From Boswellia sacra (taxonomy: Eukaryota > Streptophyta > Magnoliopsida > Sapindales > Burseraceae), in the NCBI GenBank assembly GCA_013180625.2, contig SNVD02009067.1, forward strand, positions 62,001 through 126,000: 64,000 nt of DNA. Direction: 5' to 3'. Below, piece after piece: positions 35,713-49,662 of the stretch; within the stretch, counting starts at the first letter, position 1, and the number at the start of each line of letters is the position of its first letter. Below the pieces are notes generated by a model. The model made no database searches, had not been told where the DNA came from, and saw nothing but the letters and a program-made list of their open reading frames with translations. The position numbers and the translations under genes were made by a program.

Positions 35713-38700
35713 CCGAGGGACCGTCACTGTCGCCGTCGTTGAACCAAGGTCTGTTCTGTCATCTCTCACTCTGTTCTGTTCTCTTCTCTTTGTTTCGAAC
35801 GAATTTCGCTTCTTTCTTTCGTTCTTCCTCTTTGTTTTTGAACCAAAATTTAAATGCAATTCATTAGCATGTTTCTTTTCGTTTCGTTGTTGTGAATTCT
35901 CTTTTTTGCCCCTTAGAGATTGATCGCCAATGGATTCTCAAACTGTCTCACTACTTTTTCTCATTTTGTTTCACTCTCTTTTAGTTGTTTACTTGGATTG
36001 GTCTCAGGTTTCCTGTCGTTATTTAATTTGAAATACCGAATCACTGATCGCTGCTTGAATTTCTTTCAATTTTTTCGCGATTGCATACACGTAATTCGAT
36101 TTAGAATTCGAATACGATCGTTTTCGTGTCACGATAGTAAAATCTTTCAATGCAAATCAGCTTCGTGTGTGTTCTGTTTGCTTTTTGGAAAATTCGACAA
36201 AGATCATTGAATGTTCTCTATTTCAATTTGTTATGAAGCATCTAGGAATGATCATGAAAATTTGAATTTGATGTTAATTTTCTGATTATGTGGTAGTTAT
36301 TGATCGTCTTCTGGATTAAGATAAGGTTAAAGGTTTCGTTTTTATCATTCAAAAATGGTCTCGAATTTGTTCTTTTACGTCATTCGTTTTAGTAAATTAT
36401 GTTAAATTGCAAATTGTGTTAACTTTTTTTTTGGTGTGTTACTGTAGAAGTCGAAGCGTTTTTAAATCTGTGGACTGTGATGAATAGATGTATGAAATGA
36501 TTGAGGCTGGTGCTTGTGAAATCATATATTATAATTTGTATTAACTGAAGTAAAATAGTTTTTTATTCAGCTGCATTTAGAGGTGGTTATTGAAAAGTTG
36601 TGACTTTCAAAAGTAAAGAATTTAAGACATTCTTTTCTCTGCCATTGAATAGAATATGAATTGTCTCTGTCAACTGCCTTTTTTTTTCCTCTATATGATT
36701 ATACTTTGACCTTAGTTTGATATTGAGCTACTTAACTTTGCTTACACTTATTTTTATTTTATTTTTTTGGGTTGTATTGGTGCAACTTGATTAAATTCAT
36801 TGTGTCTAATGGGTCTGTTTTTGTAGAAATACATTTGTGTTGGGGTATCCAATGTTCAGTCTTATTTATGTTTGATTGGAAGGAAAATGATGGACTCTTG
36901 TTATGATGCTGTATATTCGTCAAAATTTTGTAAAAAATTTGAAATTAAGCTTCCTGTAGTTTTGATCTCAGAAAGAAATAGATAATGTACTTTCCAGAGG
37001 CTTTTTTTCAAATGGATTGCAAATAACATGTTCCCCTCTTGTTTTCCTTTTGAAGAACCACCCTATCTCGATGGCATGCCAGAAGGTAGGAACTCAGCAC
37101 TCTTTCTGGTGGATCATAGTGGCTTATGTTCATTAAACATGAAATTATATCTTTTCACATCTTGGGGACTTCACTTTGTGAGTATGAATCCCAATAAAAA
37201 ATATACCCTGAGAGCAAGTGTGGGTTATGGATGTCACTTGAATACAGCCCTGGTGGAATTGAACACTGAAATTTTTCGATTCAATTGTTGTTTGTCAGGG
37301 TTTCATCATACATGTTTTGATGCTTCTCATTTGATGTTCTTTTAGATGCTATGTGGCAAATGAACTTGAGAACAAATGAGGTAATGGAATCTGGTTCCTA
37401 TCCTGAGCGTCCTGGAGAGCCAGATTGTGCTTACTACATCAGAACAGGACTTTGTAGATTTGGGGCAACATGTCGATTTCATCATCCTCCTAACAGGAAA
37501 TTGGTATAAACTGCAGCATATTTGGACAAATTTTTTATGAATTCGGGATAGATAATATGTGAATGGGATAATTGGTACTTGCCAATGAGGTTTTTTAGTT
37601 TTGAACTCTTTTCATTATTCTGTTCTGGTGTAGCCAATGAAGGTGGTTGAAGGGCTAGGCATACACACCTTTGTGCTATGTTGTGCTATATATAAATTAT
37701 TCTATAACTATTTTATTTCCTTTATGAAATCAATACTATTTACTTGACTCAACCAATCTTCCTTTGATTGTTTAAGGATATGACAATTATGGGTTATGGC
37801 ATGTAGTTTGTCCATATATTTTAATTTCTATGGTCAATTCTTGGTTGTCTCCCATGTTTTTTTTTTCTTTATTGGAAAATGCCTGTTAATTATAGCCTGT
37901 GTATAACGGTTCTTTTTGATGTTTTTGTATAACATTTCAGTTAAGAGACTAGAAAGAGAAGCTGTGCAACTGTGAAATAATAGTTTTTCTGTGTGAATTT
38001 TCGCAATAATTTTTTTTTTGTACTTTCTTTTTTCCTCTCGGTCTCTATAGCTCATTTACTTTTCTATTTCTCTTTGTTCAGTTTTTCACTTAGACAGCAC
38101 ATGCATGCTCATGTACTGTATTGCACATTGGCATTCCTCTTGTATCAACTTTTTTGCTTCAACTATATACGACCAAAAGTTTGAATATTATGGATCAATT
38201 TTTATTCCTTGATATATTTCTGGCTGTTTGAAATTTGACATATTTACCCAAGTTCGGTTGAATTCCAGGCTATTGCCACGGCAAGGATAAAGGGAGAGTT
38301 CCCAGAAAGAATAGGACAACCTGAATGCCAGGCATGTAATTATTCTTCTTCTTATATATATGACATTATTACATTCTTTATCTTTTGCTTTTTATTGCTT
38401 GATTTTCCACTGAAATTATTAAATAGAAGTAGTTAAGCTGCAACAGCCCTTATGAATTAGGTACTAAATGTCTAGGTTTGCGCTAGAGTTTATGCACCCA
38501 ATTTGATCTGAGGTGCTTGCAGTGATTGTTGCTTATTTTCCTTTTTATTATCGAGAAAAAAAAAAGCCAGAAGATTTGATGCAACCTTTCCTTGACAACC
38601 TGCAACATGGTAGACTTCCTCTAAGAGAAAGGAAAGAAGAAGGGTGCCAAGGTTTGCCCTAATTGAACATGAGCTGTACTGAAGATCTCTGGTGGCTTTT

Positions 38701-41700
38701 TATTTATACAGCTGGCAATTAAACCATGTAAAGGGAAGCATCTATATAATTATAGTGGAATTATGACCAATCTTTTTTATCACAGTCCTGGAATGGCCAT
38801 CATGGTTGAGTTTTCTGTCTGCGTTATGGATTCCTGTAATGAGGGGTAGTGTCTACCACTGTACTTCTGGCCCCCGAAAAAAGGCACTCAGGGGACATAT
38901 TGCATTGAGTTTTCTTGAAATGCATAGTTTTTAGTTTTCTATCTTGAGAAGAATATTATCTTTTCCTAAGTCATTAAAAAGTACTTTGTCATACTTTCTT
39001 TCACCATTCTCCTGTTTCTTCAGTCTTGTGCGGAGGATCATATGGTATATTTTGGAGGTTGTGAATATAAGAATAAACTGTTTATCAATTGGAATTTAGG
39101 TTCTTAAAAATAATTCAGTCTATGTTTATTCAAAGGATTTTGTTTGAGAATGCTGATTAGGAAAACCTTAACCAACCTTGTAGAAAGTACAAGTATCATT
39201 GCTTACAGTATTACTTTGAAAGACAAATATGTCATATCTGCATAGAAGCATTTATAAGAGGGTGGTTTAACACACGTTAAAGGGCATAGTAATTTTGGAT
39301 GAGTGAAAGTAAATTTTATCATATAAGTTTGTTGAAGGTGAGGAAGTTGAGGATTGTGGTTTGCTTTATAGAATAAATTTGCAAAGGTGTGTTTTTGAGG
39401 GATTCTGGAAGTGGTTAGAGGAAAGGACTACACCATTCTTTCATGAGAATCATATGTTAAGTATTGGTTGGTCATGTAGGAGTGATTGGCGGAATATGGA
39501 CTTCAATTGAGGTGAAAGCCACTGTGTGATACAGCAGTTAGTAGGTGTCTACTTGGAAAAATTAAGTTGGCTACTGGGGACTTAGATGTTGTTGCTTTGG
39601 CAAAAAATCTGGCTGCAGGAGATTTTATCAGCAGATGACGCAGAGAAGAATAACTGATGTGACATTATATCAATGATGAGATACCTTAATATGGATCCTG
39701 GCAATGTTTCAGATTAAGTGATTCAGAAATTTCATAGTGGAAATGTATTAGTGAAATTATTAGAATGTTCTGATTGGGTTGGATAATTATGACTTTTGAC
39801 TCTTCTACTTTCTTAAGTAGTTAGGTTTCTCTGGGGTTTTTTGATGTTTTTGTTAAAACTTTAATAGTGTTGTTGGGACCATATTAATGTGGTAGGTCCA
39901 GTGTGATGAAAAGAATTGTGTCTGAATTTCCCCACAATGCTAAGTAAATTATAATGAGTTATGTTTGTTTCTATGCTTGGATCCACATTTCATGTTAGAA
40001 ACTAATTTAAAGCTTAATACTATTGTTAGATCTTTACCTATCAGCTTAATTTTTTGCTTCTGATATCTCAACAATTACAATTGGTGGATCTCATTTTGTG
40101 GAACTTGATCTGTTTATGACCTATTAATATGATGGATCTGTGGGCATTGATCAAATTTTAGTTTGAGCCTCTGTTTGATTGTAGATTAAACACTAAGAGA
40201 GTTAGTTAATAAGCTCTTTTGTAAATGTACAAGAGGTCAGGGTTAGGGGTTTAGGTTTGAGTTCAGGGCAGTGGTGTAAGGGGGTAAAAGAATATGTTCT
40301 TCTTTTTTATGTTTACTAAATGTGTTATAAAATTTGGATAGAAGAAGAATTCAACTAGTGTTTCATTGGGTGCTAATATGTGGGGTGCCACAGGCTTTTT
40401 TTAAAATTTTTATTTAAAAAAAAGGCCATATGTTGTATATATGAGAGATACATTTAATTTCTTGTACATCTTGAGCTTGAAAAACTAATATTCTGCTTTG
40501 ACCTACTTTTCAGTACTACCTGAAGACAGGAACTTGTAAATTTGGAGCAACATGCAAGTTTCATCATCCTAGAGATAAAGCTGGGATTGCTGGAAGAGTC
40601 TCCTTAAATGTTTTGGGCTATCCACTTCGCCCGGTTTGAAACCTTTATTTGTCCTTTCGTATCAGTAGAGTGCATTCTCATGATATATGATGCAATTGTA
40701 GCAGATCGTGATTTCTTCTTGTTTCTTTTTCTTCTTTCCTCTCCTCAATATCCATTCCTTATAGAAAATGGCACTGTCTATGCTTACATATTAGAGTTTG
40801 AATATAGAGGAGATATGCATTATATCATGCACCTATATTTTTGCTAGGTGACTTTACAATCAATTGCTTTTAGACTGGCTATATGTTTTAGTAGCAAATT
40901 TTGTGTGATTCAGTATTCAGTTAATCAAGATAGATGTCTGGCATAAGCATGCTAGATCTTTGTTCATGTGTTCAGGCATGTAGTATTTCTGCTGATTTCT
41001 ATCTCTGACATTTTGTATATCAGTATTTTTTTCATCTTAGTCTGGTGATATTTATTTATATTTCTATTTCGTCATTTTTCTTTGTCTCCTCCACAGAATG
41101 AGACTGAGTGTGCTTATTATTTAAGAACTGGACAATGCAAATTTGGAAACACTTGTAAATTCCACCATCCTCAACCAACCAATATGATGGTTTCATTGCG
41201 TAGCTCACCTGTTTACCCTACCGTTCAATCTCCAACTACTCCTGGCCAACAGTCTTATGCTGGAGGAATAGCAAACTGGTCTAGAGGATCTTTTATTCCC
41301 AGTCCCCGTTGGCAAGCACCTTCAAGTTATACACCATTAATTTTACCCCAGGGAGTGGTATCAGTTCCAGGTTGGAATGCATACAGTGTAAGCTTTTTTG
41401 TACCCCTTCCTACCAAATGCAATGACACATACTAATGCTTGTTTACATTCTTGAGAAAGTTTTCATTGGAAGCAATTTTAATGTATCATGGTCTTCAATC
41501 CTTCTTCAGTAATTGTAAGACTTAAAAGGAATGAAGATGTTAAATTATGGTCTATCACGGGGGGCTTAACTTTTCACTATTTCCTACTATTGAGGGACAT
41601 GGATTTTAATGTCCTAGTTCAACCTTATCACATAGAGATTTTGTGATCATGCTTTTTTTTTTCTTTTTCTTTTTTTCTGGAATGAAACTACCAAATTTTA

Positions 41701-44257
41701 CCTAAAACACCAGACTCTCATTGATATAATAGAATCTCATTGGATGGTATTCTTTCTCCCCAGGCGAATGGAACTTTTTGAATTTTCGTTATACAGTTTC
41801 ATTTTGAAGATCATCTATTTTATTTGTTTCTATTCTTCTTTTAAGTTGATCTTATCCCACTCTCTTTTTACTTGAACTTTTGGTTTGCATGGTACAACTA
41901 AAGTCTTTTGAAATTGGCAATATGTGATGGTGTGGTGGCTGGTAGCAGTGGTGGCAAAGTTATGTTGCATGTGTTATGGTGATGAGACCATGGAAGTAAA
42001 GTGTACTGGTTATGCTGTTGCCTGCTTGTTGTGCAGAAAATTCTGAATGTTGCAAGAATTTGGAAGTGGAACCAACTCTAGCAATTGCATTTTTTTGACC
42101 TTAATCAGATTGTCTATCAAATTTTTCGTCAACATCAGTCATAAACTCAGAAATAAGTTAAACTGGAATTGGTTTCTTAAGCAACCTCTTTTGAGATACC
42201 AAGGTTTGCTCCTGTCTGCTATTCACCAAATCAATCATTAAGTGGAGACATTTGGTAGAGTATGCATGTATAAGCTTGTAACTATATTAGTCAAGCACTA
42301 GATGTTCTAAAAATGCTCAGGAGCAGTTTTGAAATATAAAATTATTGTAGTTTCCATTTAGTTCATTTGGACTGTTATTTTAAGGTAAAGTACTGATGTA
42401 ACCCATGTATATTGCAATGCAAGAACAATTGCACAGACAAATTTACATAGGCTCTAACATTGCAATGCAAGAACATTTGCACATATTCTTTACATAGGCT
42501 CTAACCCATGGTACTAGAGGCGTTCCAATCTCCAAAGTGGGCTAGAGTTAAATATTTTTTTCGGTGGAATGGACTTCATTAACATTTATTGCTGCACGAA
42601 AGGCCTTCACTGTTCATTTTGATTCTGTTCTTTTTTTTCACTGCTGAGATTTAGCTAACTTGCTGTTAATATGCTCAATTTCCGTTTGAACTTTGGGGAT
42701 TGTGTGTTTTTAACAAATAGGACTTGTGTTATTTGCAATTTGGCAACATGCTTATGGGATGCGAATTTTTCAGGGTCAGCTGGGGTCAGTTTCTTCTTCT
42801 GAAAACCTGCAACTGACAGCGGGAAACAATCAAATTTATGGAGCCTCACGCCCGAGTGAACCAGCAAATTCAGGATCTCAAGGGACATTTTCGCAATTCC
42901 GTTCTGGCTCTGTACCTGTAGGGTTTTATGCACTTCAGAGGGAGAATGTGTTTCCTGAGAGACCAGGCCAGCCTGAATGCCAATTCTACATGAAGACTGG
43001 AGACTGTAAGTTCGGTGCGGTTTGTAGGTTCCATCATCCAAGAGAAAGACTAATTCCTGTTCCAGACTGTGTCTTGAGTCCTTTAGGCCTCCCTTTACGT
43101 CCGGTGAGTTCCAGAAGCGATCAATTCTGTTTTCAATATGGGATTATACCCTTAGCTTAATACTAATGGAGTTTTTGTAGTTAAAGGTTGCGGGTTTTCT
43201 TGAATCTGACTTGTGCTGGGCCTTCTAATTAAATTTCTTCTGGTTATTTCTGTGCAAAAAAACTATTTTCCGAAAGCACTTCATTAATTTCTAGTCTTTA
43301 TTTTGCCATGTTAAAAGAATATGAAATATATGTTGCTGCAAAGCAATTTATTTTGGCCATAGTCGTTTCTTGAATTTAAGTGTGAACTTCTCTCCCTGTG
43401 TTTATTTTTGACACTTAAGTACCTATTTGCAAACCAACTTATCTACTCAAATTTAACTGTAACATCTTTGTATCTCTTCTGATGGATAGATGGACTGAGT
43501 TACTTAAAAGTACATGACACATTCTTCCCGATGTTTGTATTTGTTATCATGCCTTCATTATGTTAAAAAGCTTTTATTCAAGGATCTACAAGCTTGTCAA
43601 ATTATATATAGTCTCCTTTATATAATTGTCATTTTGGCAAGATGTATAAAGGATACCTTATCTGGATTGTATTTATCTGAGCAGTTTATTTGTTAAGAAT
43701 CAAAGGCAAGTAGGTTACAAATACTGCAATAAAATATTTGCAAGTTGCTTCCTCTATTTCTGATTGTAGTTTGAGCTGGCCATAGATTTGCTTCCCTTCT
43801 TCCTTGTAGTTGTTATATTTTACTTGTTAATGTAGGATTTGTTTAGTAAACAGGGTACCTCCTATTGTCCTTACATGATCTTTTGACTTGTAGTATTACT
43901 TTGATTGATCTGGACAATTTTTTTTTTCCTTATAGTTATTAATTAGATTGATGAAGCTGCTTTGAACTTCAACAGGGAGAGCCACTGTGCATCTTCTATT
44001 CTCGATATGGTATATGCAAGTTTGGTCCAAGTTGCAAGTTTGACCATCCTATGGGAATTTTTACATACAATCTCTCTACATCACCTTCGCCCGATGCCCA
44101 AGCTCGACGCTATTTGGGGACATCATCAGGAACTGCTGCCTTAACTTTATCACCAGATGGACTTGTTGAAGCAGGCTCAGGAAAGCCCAGGAGACTCTCA
44201 TTGTCGGAAACCAGGCAGATGTCTTCTGGTGATGATGACATTGACACGGAGGGATAA
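35658..44257 (+). CDS. ZFN1-like: five-finger CCCH zinc-finger protein (ZFN1-like)
   Basis: Eight exons: 35658-35748, 37056-37085, 37346-37503, 38269-38331, 40514-40633, 41097-41387, 42774-43103 and 43976-44257. They encode 454 residues, or 444 if the 30-nt second exon is skipped. The sequence matches plant ZFN-type proteins, nuclear RNA/DNA-binding proteins. Five C-x8-C-x5-C-x3-H fingers start at Cys68, Cys113, Cys159, Cys320 and Cys366, in a 3+2 arrangement. Conserved linkers are [32 protein letters not shown] and [18 protein letters not shown], with the [20 protein letters not shown] block between fingers 3 and 4. The intron after exon 4 begins GC (CAG/GCATGT); using the nearby GTAATT instead would break the frame inside finger 2. 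Phases are otherwise regular. Confidence 0.95.
42411..42505. repeat. tandem duplication in CCCH gene intron
   Basis: Two copies of about 48 bp (42411-42458 and 42459-42505). Both start ATTGCAATGCAAGAACA and end TTTACATAGGCTCTAAC; the middles differ slightly. They lie in the intron between exons 6 and 7. Confidence 0.85.
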
Positions 44258-45495
44258 ATGGCCTCAACTGATTGGCTGGTTACTTTCTACAGTATTTGGT
44301 TGGACCACAAAGTAATCTGTAAATTCATTTCCTGTTGCTGGGGATGTACAGATTTGATGTCACGGTTATTATGTTCTTCTGAAAATGCAATTCAGTTGAC
44401 AGAGTTTGACTCTGAATTTCATGTTGCTGCATTGTATAAAAAACCTGAGAAATTATCACATTTCGTAAAACCAAATGTGGAACATTTTATCTTTCCTGAA
44501 GCCCATCTTTCTGATTTTGTGATATATTTTTTGTCCAGTATGTTACATAAAGCTCCCTTCTGTAAGTTTTTGTCCTCGGTCTGGCTTTCCAGTGAATCTT
44601 CTTTTTATCTGCTCTGGTTTAAATTGTCCACCCAGGCCCCTGTTTTCATTGTTGAATATCTTTGCCTGCTGTTCCTGGGACTTGTTATCCCAGCTTGTTT
44701 TCATCCTTGTCATCATCTGCTTCTTTATAGCTACTAGCTCTACTACTTTATTTGACATTGCAGAGTTCTCTAATTTCCATTATGGTTCATGTTGTATGAT
44801 TCTTCCTACCCCAACCATGGAGATATGACTTCTGTGCAAAATTCAAAGTTTGATATGCATTTTAATGTTTCATTGCTTTAATCATTTTGATAGGTAGGTT
44901 TCATCTTGCAGAAGCGTGTGAGGGTAAATTTTTTGTTTGAATAGTAGAAATCAAAGGCCCCAGAATGGAGTAGAATGATGCTGCTCACACCAGATGAATT
45001 CTTCTAAGTTCTGAACCTAGCAGATGATCTTCCTTGTTTGCAGATTGTTCTCCTTGTTTCATTTGTAAGTCACATGATGCAATAGAATCAGGGATATAAT
45101 TTTTTGTTGTTTTTGTTTTTGTTTTCCTTGGTGTTTTCTTTGGTTGCTTGTCATACTGTCGGTGGTTATATTTCCATTTTCAGGTGGCTTGAAATTTCAC
45201 AGAATCAGCCTTGGTCATTTTTCTTCGGTAACCACATCAGTTTCTCCAAGTATCCTTGAAGAAACCATAGCAGGTCCTGAGGACATGAAAAGTTGGCGCC
45301 ACTTTTACAATAAAAAGACTAGATAGAATGATCTGCTATGATCGGGACCTTGGTGGAATTCTGCCTTGTGCTGTAAAAAGGTTTTGCACTCTTTGCAGCC
45401 TACTTAATTTATATCAATTGGTTAGAATTTTGTATATGCCTCTGTATTTGGAATGCAGGTTGTGATTAATAAACAGTTATTATAACATGCTTTAA
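44258..45495 (+). other. probable long 3' UTR of the CCCH gene
   Basis: The region is T-rich and free of a supported gene up to an AATAAA at 45468-45473. Open frames at 44258-44737 and 45144-45326 show no family similarity. The real polyadenylation site could be earlier. Confidence 0.4.
45468..45473 (+). terminator. candidate polyadenylation signal (AATAAA)
   Basis: GATTAATAAACAG follows the CCCH gene by 1.2 kb. It is a perfect AATAAA, but plant signals are loose, so use is uncertain. Confidence 0.35.
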
Positions 45496-48400
45496 ACTTC
45501 TTTGAGGTCTTTTCTGTGATTACAGGTATTGGGGCATTGCATTTTTTTAATACATCCCATGGAACATTGCAGTAAATGGTATATTATTTTTTTACTAGTC
45601 CATGTACTTGTTTTCTTTTGTTGGATCCATTTTCTCATACTCCGTGTACATGGTAGAAAATTAGTGTGATTGAATATCATAAGATTTTAAACATTGGAAG
45701 GTTTGCCTTTAGCTTAATAAGGAGATCTTAACACAAAATCAAAGTTGATCGACTAAGAAGCTTACTACCATATCTATTATGTGATGAAAGTTATTCTAGC
45801 AAATTTATGAGATCGGAAGAGTGCTAACCCTTTGTTCTTTGTTAGTTTGGCCGCGTGCTCATATTTCACGTTATTAACAATAGAGTCGAGTCAGTGTGAG
45901 TACCTTATACGTGGATCTTATATGAGTCAAGCGCAGAACAGACACTCATAGTAACGTACAAAGCTGCGCAGCTTATGCAAGTTCTCCAGAATTTCCTTGT
46001 AAATGCAAAATTCAGATTAATTTCTTTCATATCATTTTAGCTTCAAGTTTCACTAGAAACATGGATGGGTGCGAGGTTATGAGGCGATTAGGGATCAAGT
46101 ACAGAACTGTTTTAGCTTTGAGGTTGGAAAACATTTTGCTATACAAGTCTACTGAGGCTATAGAAATAAATATCGATATTATAGCATCATAACTGAGTCA
46201 TACTTAGCCTCATAATATCATGCATCATTTCTACCATCTTCGCCAGAGTGTTCCTAAGGTGTGCACTTAGCGACTGGGAACTTGTTTATAACTTTATCGA
46301 TGAATCAATATAGTGATGAAATGAGCAGTAATTGTCATATATCTCTCCTGAAGGTTTGTTTGAAGATATTTGGACCTGTCTGGTTTAGAACATAGTTAGA
46401 TCTTACCTACAGGGAAGTATGCAATAAATCATGAACTAGGTTTTCCTATTTTGTTACATACAAAGGATCACTCTGAGATACTGAAATAGTATCATATCTG
46501 GAAACTTTAGACCTTTAAATAAAGATAAAAATGTCGTTATCTATATCTGCTCATCCTTGTCATTTTTCTACAAAAAACCAAAATCCATACCGCTCAGCAT
46601 CTGTTTAGCGTTTTGCTGCAGGCCTCATGACACCAATGTTGACTTGCAGCAAAACCTGTAACAATCGATCAGTCTATCCAGTTGTATTCTGAGTTTGAAA
46701 GAAGCTTAACATATGTGTTTGTTCACTTGTGGCACATAAAATATGGAAAATCTACACTACAACTGATGCACTTGCATCTATTCAATCATAGCATGCATGT
46801 ATTTAGATGCTCAAACAGAGTATGTATTTAGATGCTCAAACAGAGTATGCATGTATGTCAAGGATGTACATGCATGCATCAATCCAACCATGGTATGCGT
46901 GTTGACGTAGTATACTCTAGTTGAAAGGATGTATACATCCACAGTATTGCAGACTCACATTGTTTTGTAGATCTCAGCATAAATAAATCTTCTTTTTAAG
47001 AAATAAATACATCGTATCATGTAATTATTATTTTAGTCCGAAAAAGTTTGATTTGAATCAGAAAATGTAGCTTAGCTGTTACTTTTTCTATGTTGTTTGC
47101 TCAAATAGTTGTCTTTGTCTTTGATGCCTCAAATAATAGCTTTCACTTACTGGAATCAGGGTACTTACTACTGTTCCTACACACATTAAATAACTTCTCA
47201 ACCTCCTTAGCTGTACTTTAATGGCTTCTTCCCATTAGCTTATTAAACTCCAACCTGCCTCCATTCCATTTTTTTAACGTACAGCCTCAAGCATAAATAT
47301 TAGTTAATAGGAATCAGTTTTGAGTAAGTTATTTGAGAAAATTTCATTAATTTTGTCAGGGCACCTTTCTTGGATTTTAGAATTTAACAAACCCAGGTAA
47401 TTGAACCGTTGAAAGTTTATAAGGCTTCGATAATATTATTAACCCAGTACAGTATTTTAGTAGAATCTTTCCATACAAGTTAAAGAGTATGAAATTTATT
47501 TCTATTTAAATTAATATTAATCACGTATTATTTTCAAAATTCAAATAACTTCCTGTCATATAAGCAGCTTCAGCAATTTCTATACAGGGGTATTATCATT
47601 TACATCTTTGAAGGTTTAATTAATCTTCAAGTGCCACTAAACGTTTTGTAAATCATCAAATACACCTTATATGCCACTAGATTTGACATAAAATCATTGG
47701 ATAGGTAGATTTTATTTTATTTATTAAAAAATCTGTAGTTTTCTTTTAATTTCTCATCCAATCAGTAAATTTATACCCTCTTAAGTTGTATAGATTTGGT
47801 TTTGTAGATTAGATGTATATCTAGAACTATTCGATATGTTATCAGTAAAATCAACTAACGGATAAAGTAGACTAATTTTTTAGGGGTGGACTAATTTTTT
47901 ACGAATTATTGTTACCTTTTTTTTAGTTAAAGTAATTTGGAAATATTTGACCAATCAGATGGCGCTACAATTAATTTTCCCTTAGAAGTAACAGCTAACT
48001 ATGCTGTGTTAATGAAAGGGGGTCTTTGATGATTTCTGACATATTTGTGGGCAAATTGAATGTAATTAAGCCTCGGGGGTTTAGGGAAATACCCCATCCT
48101 AAATAAACAACTTTAATGCACCAAATTTTTGCTCCTCTATTAAATAAGCTCAATTGAAGTACAAATGTACAATAGCTTATTTTTTAAGCCAAACCATGAC
48201 TCTCTTAAGAATTTTGACCAAAATATAACATCCTTAGATACAGTTCCTAAATTGGAAATTTATTTTATTTGTATTGAACTACGAATTAATTGATACCAAG
48301 TTACAAACTTGATATGTTACGTTACAATCTCATTATTGTAAATCAATCCATTGTCAAAAAGTTTTCACTTTCTCTTCTTCTGTATTTGGTGGGATATGAT

Positions 48401-49038
48401 GATTCAAACACCTGATCAAACAAAGCAATTATGCGTAGCTCCCTTTTTTTATTTAATTATTTATGTATTCTTTTTTCATGGCCGAGCCACTGTTACACCA
48501 TCCAATATTAAAACTTTATTTTCCTGCTTTCATTAATTAAAATGGGAAAAAAATCTCTTAGTTTTGCTTAGAATTTTTATCATATTATAACGGGAGCAAA
48601 GAACTAATATTTCAATAATTATTAATGTTGTATGTCATTATCGATATCCTATATTTTTCATTTTAAGTAACGTGTCATCTTATATGATATTGACATATCA
48701 TTCATCATACTAGCTTATCGTTTACATATCGTTTAAATGAGAGCTTTCTACTATTACTTTGAATTTGTTAAATCTAAATTCAAAGGATGTTAGTTTTAGT
48801 TTAGAAACTTTTTGGATTGTCTTGTTATTTGATCAAATCAAGGGTGTGAATGAAATCCCATTATCGCACTTCGCAAACTATATTTAATCTCATATTGATA
48901 ATGGTACTGTTAATTATCGATTGTGTAGCATGATCAATAATTGATTATACTAATGAACTTTCCTATTGTGATATCTATCACGTGTAATACACGGTACATT
49001 AACTAGATTTGATTAAAATTCATTGAATGTTTTGTATC
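45496..49038. other. intergenic, no gene seen
   Basis: Contains a 25-bp tandem duplication (about 46799-46848) and an 11-bp perfect inverted repeat (46610-46620 with 46645-46655). No coding region or RNA gene was supported. Confidence 0.45.
46799..46848. repeat. 25-bp tandem duplication
   Basis: The unit TATTTAGATGCTCAAACAGA followed by GTATG occurs twice in direct succession without change, next to GCATGCATG-rich sequence. Confidence 0.85.
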
Positions 49039-49454
49039 AAGTAATGCTACTGTTACAAAATTTATATACCAATTCATATATACAAACTGATATAATATTA
49101 CTCATTTATTCACACATTATAATCATTTATTAAATGAGTAATACTACTATTATAAACTATTTATACAAACTCACTCGTACAAATAGATATTACATGATGT
49201 GATTTGATAAATAAATATATTGATTAGATAAATACATGTTAATAATAAATGATAATAATTAACATAAGTGATGTGGTGATCATATAGGGATGCCACATCA
49301 GTTTTTACGGATGAATTTGTATAAGTAGTTTGTAAGAGTAGCATTATTCTTATTAAATAAGTAGATTTTGTATATATATTACTTCAATCACCTTATGACA
49401 CATCGGTTTGTATGCAAGAGTTTATATAAGAAATTTGTAAAACTAGCATTATTC
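49039..49454. mobile_element. older MITE (family 2), split by a nested copy
   Basis: The left end (49039-49126, AAGTAATGCTACTGTTACAA) and right end (49359-49454, finishing AAACTAGCATTATTC) are complementary termini of the same family as the element inserted between them. Removing the inserted copy and one target duplication restores one element of about 190 bp. Confidence 0.65.
49136..49349. mobile_element. MITE (family 2) with perfect 9-bp target duplication
   Basis: A 214-bp element with terminal inverted repeats of about 40 bp: left GAGTAATACTACTATTATAA, right (from the outside) GAATAATGCTACTCTTACAA. It is flanked by TTATTAAAT at 49127-49135 and 49350-49358, a perfect 9-bp target duplication. 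Nine-base duplications with long inverted ends are typical of Mutator-like (MULE) MITEs. It is non-coding and inserted into an older copy. Confidence 0.8.
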
Positions 49455-49457
49455 GTT

Positions 49458-49662
49458 GAGTAATACTATTCTTACAAACTACTTATACAAACTCACACAT
49501 ATAAAATGACATGGAATGACGTGATTTGATAAATGATTAGATAAACATATGCTAATAATAAATGATGTTAATTAAAATAAGTGATATAGTGATTATATAT
49601 GGATGTTACATTAATTTATATAGGTAAATTTATATTGATAATTTATAAAAGTAATATCACTC
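49458..49662. mobile_element. second MITE (family 2) copy beside the nested pair
   Basis: A 205-bp element starting GAGTAATACTATTCTTACAA and ending GTAATATCACTC, complementary at the ends. It is flanked by TTATTCGTT (49449-49457) and TTGTTCGTT (49663-49671), a 9-bp duplication with one mismatch. It inserted next to the right end of the older copy. Confidence 0.75.

Noticed and set aside
44258..44737. 159-codon frame after the CCCH stop codon
   Set aside because: Aromatic and Leu-rich translation of T-rich 3' UTR with no homology.
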